15,252 nt of DNA, taken from NCBI GenBank assembly GCA_031178805.1, contig JAPSIJ010000017.1:1-15252 (forward strand), in the 5' to 3' direction. Source of the DNA: Cellulomonas sp. GTDB lineage: Bacteria; Actinomycetota; Actinomycetes; Actinomycetales; Cellulomonadaceae. This document shows, one piece after another, positions 6,467-12,868 of the stretch; positions within the stretch are counted from its first letter, which is position 1; each line of letters starts with the position of its first letter. The notes beneath the pieces were generated by a model. That model was given only the letters and a program-made list of their open reading frames with translations. It ran no database searches and was not told where the DNA came from. The position numbers and the translations under genes were made by a program.

Positions 6467-7234
6467 GTGCTGGTGCTGGGAGTGTGCTCGCTCAAGGGCG
6501 GCGTGGGGAAGACATCGGTGACCCTCGGGCTCGCCTCCGCGGCGCTCGAGCGCGGGCTGCGCACCCTGGTGGTGGACCTCGACCCGCAGGGCGACAGCAC
6601 CCTCGCCCTGGCCACCGGCCAGGCCGACGGCGACGTCGCGGGCGTGCTGGACGCCCCCTCGGCGGAGAGCCTCGCCGCCGCCACCGCGCCGAGCGCCTGG
6701 GCCGAGGCCGGGCTGGACGTGCTGGTCGGCTCCGCGGCCTCCTCGCGGCACGACGCCTACGACGGCGCCGTCGCCGACGTGGACCGCCTGCGGTTCGCGC
6801 TCGCCTGGGTGCACGACTACGACCTGGTGCTGGTCGACTGCCCGCCGTCGCTCGGCGGGCTGACCCGCACGGGCCTGACGGCGTGCGACCGCGCGGTCGT
6901 CGTCACCGAGCCCGGGCTGTTCTCCGTCACGGCCGTCGGCCGCGCCATGCGCACCATCGACGAGCTGCGCCGGGGTCCCGCGGGCCAGCTGCAGCCGCTC
7001 GGCGTCGTGGTGAACCGGGTCAAGGCGCGGTCGGTCGAGCAGGCGTTCCGGCTCGAGGAGCTGCGCGGGCTGTACGGCCCGCTGGTGCTCACCCCGTTCG
7101 TCCCCGAGCGCGCGGCGCTGCAGCAGGCGCAGGGCGCCGCGCAGCCGGTGCACGCCTGGCCGGGCGCCGGCGCGCGCGAGGTGGCCGGCGCGTTCGAGGA
7201 GCTGCTCGACCGGGCGCTGCGCGCGCCGCGCTGA
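6467..7234 (+). CDS. ParA/MinD-family ATPase without a nearby ParB
   Basis: This 255-residue P-loop ATPase has the deviant Walker A motif KGGVGKT (residues 10-16) with the signature lysine at both ends, a switch I region LVVDLDPQGDSTLAL (about 34-48), and Walker B LVLVDCPPSLGG. A C-terminal NRVKARS stretch and FVPERAALQQAQ follow, as in chromosomal ParA-like proteins. Such ATPases dimerise on ATP and usually bind DNA non-specifically to position cargo. No ParB, parS-like site or second component is visible here, so the partner is unknown and this is unlikely to be the origin-proximal parA. The GTG start is supported by the Walker A position and by TACCGT 6 nt upstream. It ends at a hairpin shared with the convergent MerR gene. 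Confidence 0.88.
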   Translation: MLVLGVCSLKGGVGKTSVTLGLASAALERGLRTLVVDLDPQGDSTLALATGQADGDVAGVLDAPSAESLAAATAPSAWAEAGLDVLVGSAASSRHDAYDGAVADVDRLRFALAWVHDYDLVLVDCPPSLGGLTRTGLTACDRAVVVTEPGLFSVTAVGRAMRTIDELRRGPAGQLQPLGVVVNRVKARSVEQAFRLEELRGLYGPLVLTPFVPERAALQQAQGAAQPVHAWPGAGAREVAGAFEELLDRALRAPR

Positions 7235-7254
7235 CCGCCGTCCTCCCCGGACCC

Positions 7255-7297
7255 ACGCACGACGGCCCGGACCCCTCGAGGGGTCCGGGCCGTGCGT
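7255..7297. terminator. Bidirectional intrinsic terminator between parA and the MerR gene
   Basis: A perfect 28-nt palindrome at 7264-7291 (arms GGCCCGGACCCCT and its complement, 2-nt centre) forms a 12-13 bp GC-rich stem. A further 6 bp (ACGCAC 7255-7260 with GTGCGT 7292-7297) can pair across a 3-nt bulge. No U-tract follows, as is common in actinobacterial terminators. It lies exactly between two convergent stops, so it can serve both. Confidence 0.85.
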
Positions 7298-7312
7298 CGT
7301 GGTGCGGGTGCC

Positions 7313-7897
7313 TCAGCCGGCGGTGCGGGCCTTACGGCGCTCGGCGAGCTCGTCGTGCGCGTGCGCGGCGGGGCCGTCGTCCTCGGCGCGCTCCGTCGGC
7401 AGCTCGGCGAGGGTGCCCTCGACCTCGCGCCACACGCGGCCGACCGCGATGCCGAAGACGCCCTGCCCGCCCTGCACGAGGTCGATGACCTCGTCCGCGG
7501 AGGTGCACTCGTACACCGAGGCGCCGTCCGACATCAGCGTGATCTGGGCGAGGTCCTCGACGCCGCGCTCGCGCAGGTGGCCGACCGCCGCGCGGATCTG
7601 CTGCAGGGACACGCCCGTGTCGAGCAGCCGCTTGACGACCTTCAGCACGAGGATGTCGCGGAACGAGTAGAGGCGCTGCGTGCCGGAGCCGGTCGCGGGG
7701 CGCACGGACGGCTCGACCAGCCCGGTGCGGGCCCAGTAGTCCAGCTGCCGGTAGGTGATGCCGGCGGCGCGGCACGCCGTGGGGCCGCGGTAGCCGGTGG
7801 TGACGTCGAGGTCCGGGAGCTCGTCCCCGAACAGCAGCCCCTGGGCGCGCTGGGGGACGCCGCCTGCAGCCTCTGCTGTCTGCTCGGTGCCGGTCAC
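7313..7897 (-). CDS. MerR-family regulator, Rv1830-like
   Basis: This 194-residue protein has a MerR helix-turn-helix at about residues 36-105: AAGITYRQLDYWARTGLVEPS, then SGTQRLYSFRDILVLKVVKRLLDTGVSLQQIRAAV. The remaining part (SDGASVYECTSADEVIDLVQGGQGVFGIAVGRV) is the C-terminal region of the actinobacterial Rv1830 group, with no cysteine metal-binding pattern. Regulators of this group are reported to influence cell division and growth in mycobacteria; the target here is inferred only. The GTG start has GGAGGA 4 nt upstream. It has its own near-consensus promoter (7967-7995), so it can be expressed apart from the genes before it, and it is the last gene of the conserved cluster. Confidence 0.9.
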   Translation of the reverse strand: MTGTEQTAEAAGGVPQRAQGLLFGDELPDLDVTTGYRGPTACRAAGITYRQLDYWARTGLVEPSVRPATGSGTQRLYSFRDILVLKVVKRLLDTGVSLQQIRAAVGHLRERGVEDLAQITLMSDGASVYECTSADEVIDLVQGGQGVFGIAVGRVWREVEGTLAELPTERAEDDGPAAHAHDELAERRKARTAG

Positions 7898-7966
7898 GGG
7901 GTCCTCCGCTCGTCGCGACCGTCGTCCGCCGGTGCGGCGTCGTGGTCAGGTGCTGTTCTGGGTGCA

Positions 7967-7995
7967 ACGCTAGGGCTGCCGGGGGGGTCGGTCAA
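7967..7995 (-). promoter_or_regulatory. Near-consensus sigma-A promoter of the MerR gene
   Basis: On the minus strand, TTGACC (7995-7990) and TAGCGT (7972-7967) are spaced by 17 nt. This is the best housekeeping promoter in the window. The start site is expected near 7960, giving a leader of about 60 nt that contains the ribosome binding site. The rest of the 143-nt gap (7898-8040) shows nothing else. Confidence 0.7.
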
Positions 7996-8040
7996 CGACC
8001 GCCGCGCCCACGGGCCCCGGCGTGTCGTGCACGGCGTGTC

Positions 8041-8607
8041 TCACCCTCCACCTGAGGTTGAACCTCCGCCCCGCTGGCCCGGCTCCCCGCGCTCGAAGTC
8101 GTCGGGCGACACGTGGTCGAGGAACTCCCGGAACTGCGCCACCTGCTCCTCCGGGTTGCGCGCCGCGGCGCCCTCCTCCTCGTCGTCCGCGGGGACCGGC
8201 GACGCCTCGATGCCGACCTCCGCGAGCACGTCCGTCGCGCACATCACCCGGCAGCCGACCCGGACCGCCAGGGCGATCGCGTCGGACGCGCGGGAGTCCA
8301 CCCGCAGGCCGCGCTCCCCCAGCACGACCGCCGCGTGGAACACGCCGCCGACCAGCTCGGTGATCTCGACCTGCTGCACCGGGACGTCGAGCGCCGCGAG
8401 CACGTCCCGCAGCAGGTCGTGCGTCATCGGACGCGGCGGCACCACCCCGGCCTGGGCCGTGGCGATGGCGCCGGCCTCGGTCGGGCCGATGGCGATCGGC
8501 ACGATCAGCTCGCCCACCGGCTCCAGGAGCAGCACGACGAGCTCCTCGTCCCCCGGGTGCCGGCGCACCCCGAGGACCTCGAGCTCGACCAGGTCGTCCT
8601 CGTGCAT
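8041..8607 (-). CDS. Bifunctional nuclease (BFN/DUF151) domain protein, Rv1829-like
   Basis: This 188-residue cytoplasmic protein carries the DUF151 domain over about residues 3-135. Visible landmarks are LVELEVLGVRRHPGDEELVVLLLE, IAIGPTEAGAIATA, RPMTHDLLRDVLAAL, VFHAAVVL and RVDSRASDAIALAVRVG. These match the family, named for a plant nuclease, while the bacterial role remains unclear. A short acidic stretch (DDEEE) and a Gly/Ser-rich tail end the protein. It is the middle gene between two MerR regulators, exactly as Rv1829 is. The ATG lies 6 nt after TAGCGT; GGAGG is only 1 nt from the ATG, too close for normal use. The gap to ftsR is 47 nt. Confidence 0.9.
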   Translation of the reverse strand: MHEDDLVELEVLGVRRHPGDEELVVLLLEPVGELIVPIAIGPTEAGAIATAQAGVVPPRPMTHDLLRDVLAALDVPVQQVEITELVGGVFHAAVVLGERGLRVDSRASDAIALAVRVGCRVMCATDVLAEVGIEASPVPADDEEEGAAARNPEEQVAQFREFLDHVSPDDFERGEPGQRGGGSTSGGG

Positions 8608-8613
8608 GCCTCC

Positions 8614-8619
8614 ACGCTA
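8614..8619 (-). promoter_or_regulatory. Predicted -10 of a leaderless DUF151 mRNA
   Basis: TAGCGT (8619-8614, minus strand) precedes the ATG by 6 nt, the same hexamer seen at 799 and 7967. No -35 of note is visible. It would let this gene be expressed separately from garA-ftsR. Confidence 0.5.
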
Positions 8620-8654
8620 CGTCCGCGCGCGGGTCGGCGCACCGTGCCCGGGCG

Positions 8655-9458
8655 TCAGGGTGCCAGGTCGGCGACGCCCGCCCGGACCAGGGCGGTGTGC
8701 AGGCGGGTGCAGAGCTCCCCGACCTCGGCCGCGACGGTGCTCGCCCGGCCCCGCGCGGACGGCGAGGACTGCCCGCGCCACGGCGCCACGACGGCCTCCA
8801 CCATGTCGAGCTGGCGGTCGGCCGCGCTGCGGAACGCCCGCAGGTGCCGGGTCTCGATGCCGTGCTCCGCCAGCGCGGCGGCCGCGACGACGACGTCCTT
8901 CGCCCAGGCGTCCAGGTGGCCGGACGGCGACGGACGCAGCACGCCGGCCTGCACCAGGTCGGTCACCAGCTGCTCGTCCACCGCGGCCTCGCGGGCGAGC
9001 GCGGCGGTGGTGTACCGGGACTCGACGGCGCCCGAGCGCGGCACGCCGTCCTCGGTCACGACCAGCGCGGGCGAGACCGGCTCGGAGTCCACGCCGGCGT
9101 CCAGGGCCGCGAGCCGCTCGCCGATCACCTTGAGCGGCACGTACCGGTCCCGCTGCTCGCGCAGCACGAACCGCAGGCGCTCGAGGTCCGCCGGGCTGTA
9201 CTGCCGGTAGCCCGAGGGCGTGCGCACCGGGTCCACGAGACCCTGCTCCTCCAGGAACCGGAGCTTGGAGTTGGTGACCGCCGGGAACTCGATCCGGAGC
9301 GCCGCCAGGACGTCCGAGATCCGCATGGTCGCGTGCCGGGACAGGCCGCGCGGCCAGGACCCGGGCGCGCCCGGCTCGGCGGGCTCGACCGGGGCGCCGG
9401 CGCGCGCCGCGTCGTCGCGGACGGCCTCGGGACGGCGTGCGGGGCGCGCCGCGCTCAC
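8655..9458 (-). CDS. ftsR: MerR-family regulator FtsR (Rv1828-like)
   Basis: This 267-residue regulator has a MerR winged helix from residue 45 (MRISDVLAALRIEFPAVTNSK, RFLEEQGLVDPVRTPSGYRQYS, ADLERLRFVLREQRDRYVPLKVIGERL). The PEFP/SGYR pattern with the PLKVI helix is diagnostic of the Rv1828/FtsR group; Corynebacterium glutamicum FtsR activates ftsZ. The C-terminal half (about 145-265) is an all-helical region with YTTAALAREA and HLRAFRSAADRQLDMVEAVV. The first 44 residues are a low-complexity Ala/Pro/Arg extension, so translation could instead begin at M45. The annotated GTG overlaps the garA stop as GTGA, which supports the longer start and translational coupling. Confidence 0.92.
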   Translation of the reverse strand: MSAARPARRPEAVRDDAARAGAPVEPAEPGAPGSWPRGLSRHATMRISDVLAALRIEFPAVTNSKLRFLEEQGLVDPVRTPSGYRQYSPADLERLRFVLREQRDRYVPLKVIGERLAALDAGVDSEPVSPALVVTEDGVPRSGAVESRYTTAALAREAAVDEQLVTDLVQAGVLRPSPSGHLDAWAKDVVVAAAALAEHGIETRHLRAFRSAADRQLDMVEAVVAPWRGQSSPSARGRASTVAAEVGELCTRLHTALVRAGVADLAP

Positions 9459-9967
9459 AGCGCGGGCTCGGCGTCGCCGCCGCCCGCACGCGCCGCCGGG
9501 CTGGGGTGGAACGTCATGCGGAACTTGCCGATCTGCACCTCGTCGCCCGCGCGGAGCACGACGGAGTCGATCCGCTCCCGGTTCACGTACGTGCCGTTCA
9601 GCGAGCCGACGTCGCGCACCACGAAGTCGTCGAGCTCGCGGACGAACTCGGCGTGCTTGCGGGAGACGGTGACGTCGTCCAGGAAGATGTCCGCGCTGGG
9701 GCTGCGGCCCGCGACCGTGCGGTCCGCGTCCAGCAGGAACCGCGCGCCCGAGCTCGGCCCGCGCTGCATCACCAGCAGGGCCGAGGTCCGCGGCAGCGCC
9801 TGGACGGCGGCCGCCTGCTCGGCGGTCAGGCCGACCGGGCCGGCCGGCTCCTGCTCCAGCCCGCCGAGCGAGCCGAAGCTGATGGTGGTGTCGGGCGTCG
9901 CGGGCGCGCGACCCTCGCCGGGCGTCGTCGGGCGCTCACCGCCCGGCACCTGCTGCTCGTCGCTCAT
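9455..9967 (-). CDS. garA: FHA-domain metabolic switch protein GarA/OdhI
   Basis: This 170-residue protein is the GarA/OdhI type. In relatives, the unphosphorylated form inhibits 2-oxoglutarate dehydrogenase, and phosphorylation by PknB/PknG at an N-terminal Thr-Thr pair makes the FHA domain bind its own tail. The FHA domain spans about 63-160, with GRSPSADI (87-94), SRKHAEF (102-108), SLNGTYVN and a final strand VQIGKFRMTF. The N-terminus has the expected double threonine at T27-T28 (PDTTISFG), here preceded by Asp rather than Glu. ATG 9967 has GGGAGG at a good distance; an upstream ATG at 10051 lacks a family match. Its stop overlaps the ftsR start by GTGA. gcvH, which normally precedes garA, is absent. 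Confidence 0.92.
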   Translation of the reverse strand: MSDEQQVPGGERPTTPGEGRAPATPDTTISFGSLGGLEQEPAGPVGLTAEQAAAVQALPRTSALLVMQRGPSSGARFLLDADRTVAGRSPSADIFLDDVTVSRKHAEFVRELDDFVVRDVGSLNGTYVNRERIDSVVLRAGDEVQIGKFRMTFHPSPAARAGGGDAEPAL

Positions 9968-10022
9968 GCCACCTCCCAGAACTGCCTCGCACCGGCCCCG
10001 ACCTGCACCGGGGTCCTGCGAC

Positions 10023-10052
10023 AGCCTATGCGGTCCGACGGGCCCCGGCACA
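10023..10052 (-). promoter_or_regulatory. Predicted garA promoter
   Basis: TAGGCT (10028-10023) with TGTGCC (10052-10047) at 18-nt spacing on the minus strand. The expected start near 10016 gives a leader of about 49 nt carrying GGGAGG. It would let garA-ftsR be transcribed apart from the pgsA-DUF881 block. Confidence 0.45.
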
Positions 10053-10078
10053 GCCCGCCGGTCGGGTGGCCGGTGCCG
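10046..10078 (-). terminator. Weak hairpin after the second DUF881 gene
   Basis: CGGCAC (10046-10051) can pair with GTGCCG (10073-10078), with an inner CCCG/CGGG pair. It lies immediately downstream of the DUF881 stop and overlaps the putative garA -35. The stem is short and lacks a U-tract, so it may only attenuate transcription. Confidence 0.3.
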
Positions 10079-10079
10079 C

Positions 10080-10838
10080 TCACCCGCCGTCGCCCGTGCG
10101 CGGGGTGGCGTGCTCGGGCTCGGAGACGGCGCGGGTGGCCGTCACCTCGACCTGCTCCTGCGTCTGCACGGAGGCGGTCCCGCCGTCGATCTGCACCTTC
10201 GCCAGCGCGCCGCCGGGGATCGCCAGGGCGGTCGCCATCGTGTCCGGCTCCCCGATCGCGACCCAGCGGTACGGCGGCCGCACGAGCGCGCCGTCGACCT
10301 CGACGCCGCCGTCCGTGCCGAGCACGTAGCTGGACGCGGTCAGCCGCTGGTCGTTGAGCTGCACCGCCTCCGCGCCGGCGTTGCGCAGCTCCTCGAGGAG
10401 GTTCAGCAGCGTCAGCGCGGACACCGACCCCTGCGGGTCGGTGATCGTCACGGTGACGCCCGGCCCCTCGGCGGGCAGCCGGCCCGACAGGATGCCCTGC
10501 GCGGCCGCGCTGCGGGTGGCGGCCTCCAGCGCGGCCTCCCGGCTGGTGCTGCCGGACTGCAGCTCGGACTGCGTGCGCTCCAGGTCGTTCACCTGGTCCT
10601 GCAGCTCGTCCGCCTGGCGCGTGGTCTGGTCGAGCAGCGACACCAGCTCGGACTCGCGCATCACCGCGAGGCTGGACTCGTCGGTCTGGCGCACCTGCAC
10701 CGCGATGGCGAACCCCAGCAGGGCGCACAGGACCCCGGTGAGCACCTGGGCCCGGGTGGCCCGCGGCCGCAGCGCCCGGCCGAGGGCGCGCCAGCCGACG
10801 ACGCGCTCGGGCCCGGGGGTGGTCTGCTCGGCGGGCAC
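10080..10838 (-). CDS. DUF881 membrane protein, Rv1825-like
   Basis: This 252-residue protein has a cytoplasmic Arg-rich N-terminus, a single membrane segment at about 31-48 (QVLTGVLCALLGFAIAVQ) and a coiled coil at about 60-95 (ELVSLLDQTTRQADELQDQ region). A DUF881 domain follows over about 110-235 (GVTVTITDP, LLNLLEELRNAGAEAVQLNDQRL, VALAIPGGALAKVQI-like end). The family is associated with divisome or envelope proteins in actinobacteria and resembles YlxW/YlxX of Bacillus; the exact role is unsettled. GTG 10838 lies 3 nt after the sbp stop, so the two are translated from one mRNA. Confidence 0.9.
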   Translation of the reverse strand: MPAEQTTPGPERVVGWRALGRALRPRATRAQVLTGVLCALLGFAIAVQVRQTDESSLAVMRESELVSLLDQTTRQADELQDQVNDLERTQSELQSGSTSREAALEAATRSAAAQGILSGRLPAEGPGVTVTITDPQGSVSALTLLNLLEELRNAGAEAVQLNDQRLTASSYVLGTDGGVEVDGALVRPPYRWVAIGEPDTMATALAIPGGALAKVQIDGGTASVQTQEQVEVTATRAVSEPEHATPRTGDGG

Positions 10839-10841
10839 GGC

Positions 10842-11174
10842 TCAGGCCTTGAACAGGTGCCGGCGGATCGCGGCCACGTTGGAGAAGATCCGGATGCCGA
10901 GCACGACCACCACGCCGGTGGACAGCTGCGAGCCCACGCCGAGCTGGTCGCCCAGGAACACGATCAGCGCGGCGACCACGACGTTCGACAGGAACGACAC
11001 CAGGAACACCCGGTCGTCGAACAGCCCGTCCAGCACCGCCCGCAGGCCGCCGAACAACGCGTCCAGGGCCGCGACCACCGCGATCGGCAGGTACGGCTGC
11101 AGCGCCGCCGGGACGGTCGGCTCCAGCACCAGGCCGGCGACGACGCCGACGATCAGCCCGATGACCGCGATCAC
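10842..11174 (-). CDS. sbp: Small basic protein Sbp (DUF1290)
   Basis: This 110-residue integral membrane protein has three hydrophobic segments, at about 2-18 (IAVIGLIVGVVAGLVL), 28-45 (YLPIAVVAALDALFGG) and 58-78 (FLVSFLSNVVVAALIVFLGD), ending in a basic RRHLFKA tail. The pattern PYLPIAVVAALDALFGGLRA followed by GDQLGVG is diagnostic of Sbp/DUF1290, encoded next to ftsZ or divisome genes in Gram-positives. The start codon is GTG and overlaps the preceding DUF881 stop as GTGA. The function is not established; the gene is invariably between two DUF881 genes in this locus type. Confidence 0.93.
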   Translation of the reverse strand: MIAVIGLIVGVVAGLVLEPTVPAALQPYLPIAVVAALDALFGGLRAVLDGLFDDRVFLVSFLSNVVVAALIVFLGDQLGVGSQLSTGVVVVLGIRIFSNVAAIRRHLFKA

Positions 11175-12157
11175 AGGTCCCCCTCGTCGTCGTGCCCGGC
11201 GGCGGCGCCACCGGGGGCGGGCGCGGCACGCGGTGCCGGCTCCGGGGACAGTGTGCCCGACGGCAGCGCGGTGCCGGTCGGCCCGGACCCCGCGTCGTCG
11301 CCCAGCACCCCGACGCCCTCCGGCAGCCGGGCCGAGCGCAGCGTGACCGTGGCGGCGGGCAGCTCGAGCCCGCGCTGGGCGGACACCTGCGTCGGGATGC
11401 CGTAGGTCGACTGCAGCACGGCGAGCAGCTGCCCCCCGGGGGTCGAGGCGAGGCCGGTCTGCAGGTCCTGCGGGTCGCCCACCGCCTCGACGGTGTACGG
11501 GCCGACCAGCGGCACGACGTCCACCAGGATCGCGTCCCCGGCCGTGCGGATCGCCGTCGTGGGCGCCAGCCGCTGCCCGTTGACGGCGACCGCCTCGGCC
11601 CCGGCCGCCCACAGGCCGTTGACGATGATCTGCAGGTCGGAGTCCCGCACGCGCGAGCTCGGGTCCTCCTGCCCCTCGACCTGCTCGGCGTCCTGCAGCG
11701 TGACCCGCAGGCCGTCGCCGGTGACGGCGGCCGCGCCGGAGGCCACGGAGTCGACCGCCAGCTGGTCCAGCAGCGGCGAGTCCTCCGCGGACAGCGCCTG
11801 CTCCTGCAGGGCGGCGATCTCGTCCGCCAGGGCGGTGCTGCGGTCCTGCAGCCGCTCCACCTCGGCGCTGCGCTCGGCGATCTGCTCGGCCAGCACCTCC
11901 CGCGCGGCGAGGGCGGACGGCCGTGGCGCGCGCAGCGCCTGCACCGACCACGTGGTGGCGGCGCCGAGCACGACGGCCAGCAGCACCACCGCGGCGGTGC
12001 CGGGGCCCCAGCGGCGGCGCGGGCGGCCGCGGCCCGCGCGGCGCTCGGCCGCCTCCCGGTACTCCGGGTCGAGCGGGTTGCGGGTCACCTCGGTCAGCAG
12101 CGACATCGAGGCGTCCGGGCGGCGGGAGGCGGGCCCGCCGGCCGGGGCAGGGCTCAC
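11171..12157 (-). CDS. DUF881 membrane protein, Rv1823-like
   Basis: This 328-residue protein is the larger DUF881 paralogue. A basic stretch RGRPRRRWG precedes one membrane segment (about 53-70), a Leu/Glu/Arg-rich coiled coil covers about 85-125 (AEQIAERSAEVERLQDR region), and a DUF881 domain runs over about 140-275 (GLRVTLQDAE, IIVNGLWAAGAEAVAVNGQRL, YTVEAVGDPQDLQTGL). It ends in a Pro/Ala/Gly-rich tail of about 45 residues that its partner lacks. GTG 12157 overlaps the pgsA stop as GTGA; M18 (12106) is an alternative start that trims a Ser/Pro-rich leader. Confidence 0.88.
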   Translation of the reverse strand: MSPAPAGGPASRRPDASMSLLTEVTRNPLDPEYREAAERRAGRGRPRRRWGPGTAAVVLLAVVLGAATTWSVQALRAPRPSALAAREVLAEQIAERSAEVERLQDRSTALADEIAALQEQALSAEDSPLLDQLAVDSVASGAAAVTGDGLRVTLQDAEQVEGQEDPSSRVRDSDLQIIVNGLWAAGAEAVAVNGQRLAPTTAIRTAGDAILVDVVPLVGPYTVEAVGDPQDLQTGLASTPGGQLLAVLQSTYGIPTQVSAQRGLELPAATVTLRSARLPEGVGVLGDDAGSGPTGTALPSGTLSPEPAPRAAPAPGGAAAGHDDEGDL

Positions 12158-12753
12158 GCCGCCACCGTGCGCGCCCCCGCGTCCGCGCGCCCCAGCAGGT
12201 GCCGGGCCTGCCGCACGTACAGGCCGCCCGCGAACCAGTAGAGCGCGATGCCCCACCAGGCGCAGGCCCAGCCCAGGACGGACGCCAGGTCGCCGGTGAT
12301 GCCGCCCCAGTGCGCGAGCAGCAGCAGCGGGAACGCGTACAGCAGCGCGAACGTGCCGGCCTTGCCCGCCAGGTGCACGTGCAGCGGGCCGTAGCCGTGC
12401 CGGGCCAGCACCATGAGCATCACCAGCAGCATCGCCTCGCGGGCGAGCAGCACGGCGACCAGCCACCAGGGCACCACGTGGCGGGCGGCGAGGCCCAGGA
12501 GCGTGACGAGGATGAACAGGCGGTCGGCGGCCGGGTCGAGCACCTGGCCGAGCCGGGACACCTGGCCGAGCCGCCGGGCGAGGACGCCGTCGAGCCAGTC
12601 GCTGGCGCCGGACGCCGCGAGCACCACGAGGGCCCAGCCGTCGTGGCCCTGGGCGATCAGCACGGCGAACACCGGCACCATCAGCAGCCGGACCAGGCTG
12701 ATCACGTTCGGCACGGTGAGGACGCGGTCGCTCACCACGTCCCGCTCCGCCAC
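12154..12753 (-). CDS. pgsA2: CDP-alcohol phosphatidyltransferase (PgsA2-like)
   Basis: This 199-residue multi-pass membrane enzyme transfers a phosphatidyl group from CDP-diacylglycerol to an alcohol. Position in the locus suggests the Rv1822 group (annotated phosphatidylglycerophosphate synthase-like; cardiolipin synthase is an alternative). The catalytic motif D-x2-DG-x2-AR-x8-G-x3-D-x3-D is complete: D52, D55, G56, A59, R60, G69, D73, D77. Hydrophobic helices occupy the rest, including about 17-34 and 85-125. An 18-bp imperfect duplication in this motif gives RLGQV twice (RRLGQVSRLGQV), which keeps the spacing legal. GTG 12753 has GGGAG upstream. It opens the cluster and its stop overlaps the next start. 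Confidence 0.9.
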   Translation of the reverse strand: MAERDVVSDRVLTVPNVISLVRLLMVPVFAVLIAQGHDGWALVVLAASGASDWLDGVLARRLGQVSRLGQVLDPAADRLFILVTLLGLAARHVVPWWLVAVLLAREAMLLVMLMVLARHGYGPLHVHLAGKAGTFALLYAFPLLLLAHWGGITGDLASVLGWACAWWGIALYWFAGGLYVRQARHLLGRADAGARTVAA

Positions 12754-12788
12754 AGCTCTCCCGCTCCGTCGTTCCTGATCAACGCCTC

Positions 12789-12794
12789 ATCCTA
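12789..12794 (-). promoter_or_regulatory. Predicted -10 of the pgsA2 operon
   Basis: TAGGAT (12794-12789, minus strand) gives a start site near 12782, about 29 nt before the GTG and upstream of GGGAG. No good -35 is seen. The 115-nt gap (12754-12868) shows nothing else. Confidence 0.4.
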
Positions 12795-12868
12795 TCCACG
12801 GCCGCCGTCGCCCCGGGGACGGTCCGCCGTGCGGGTCCGGGCGCGCGGGGCGGCGCGGCGGGTCGGCG

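Noticed and set aside
7313..9458. Two MerR genes and DUF151 as a novel regulatory system
   Set aside because: This is the known Rv1828-Rv1829-Rv1830 arrangement conserved across actinobacteria.
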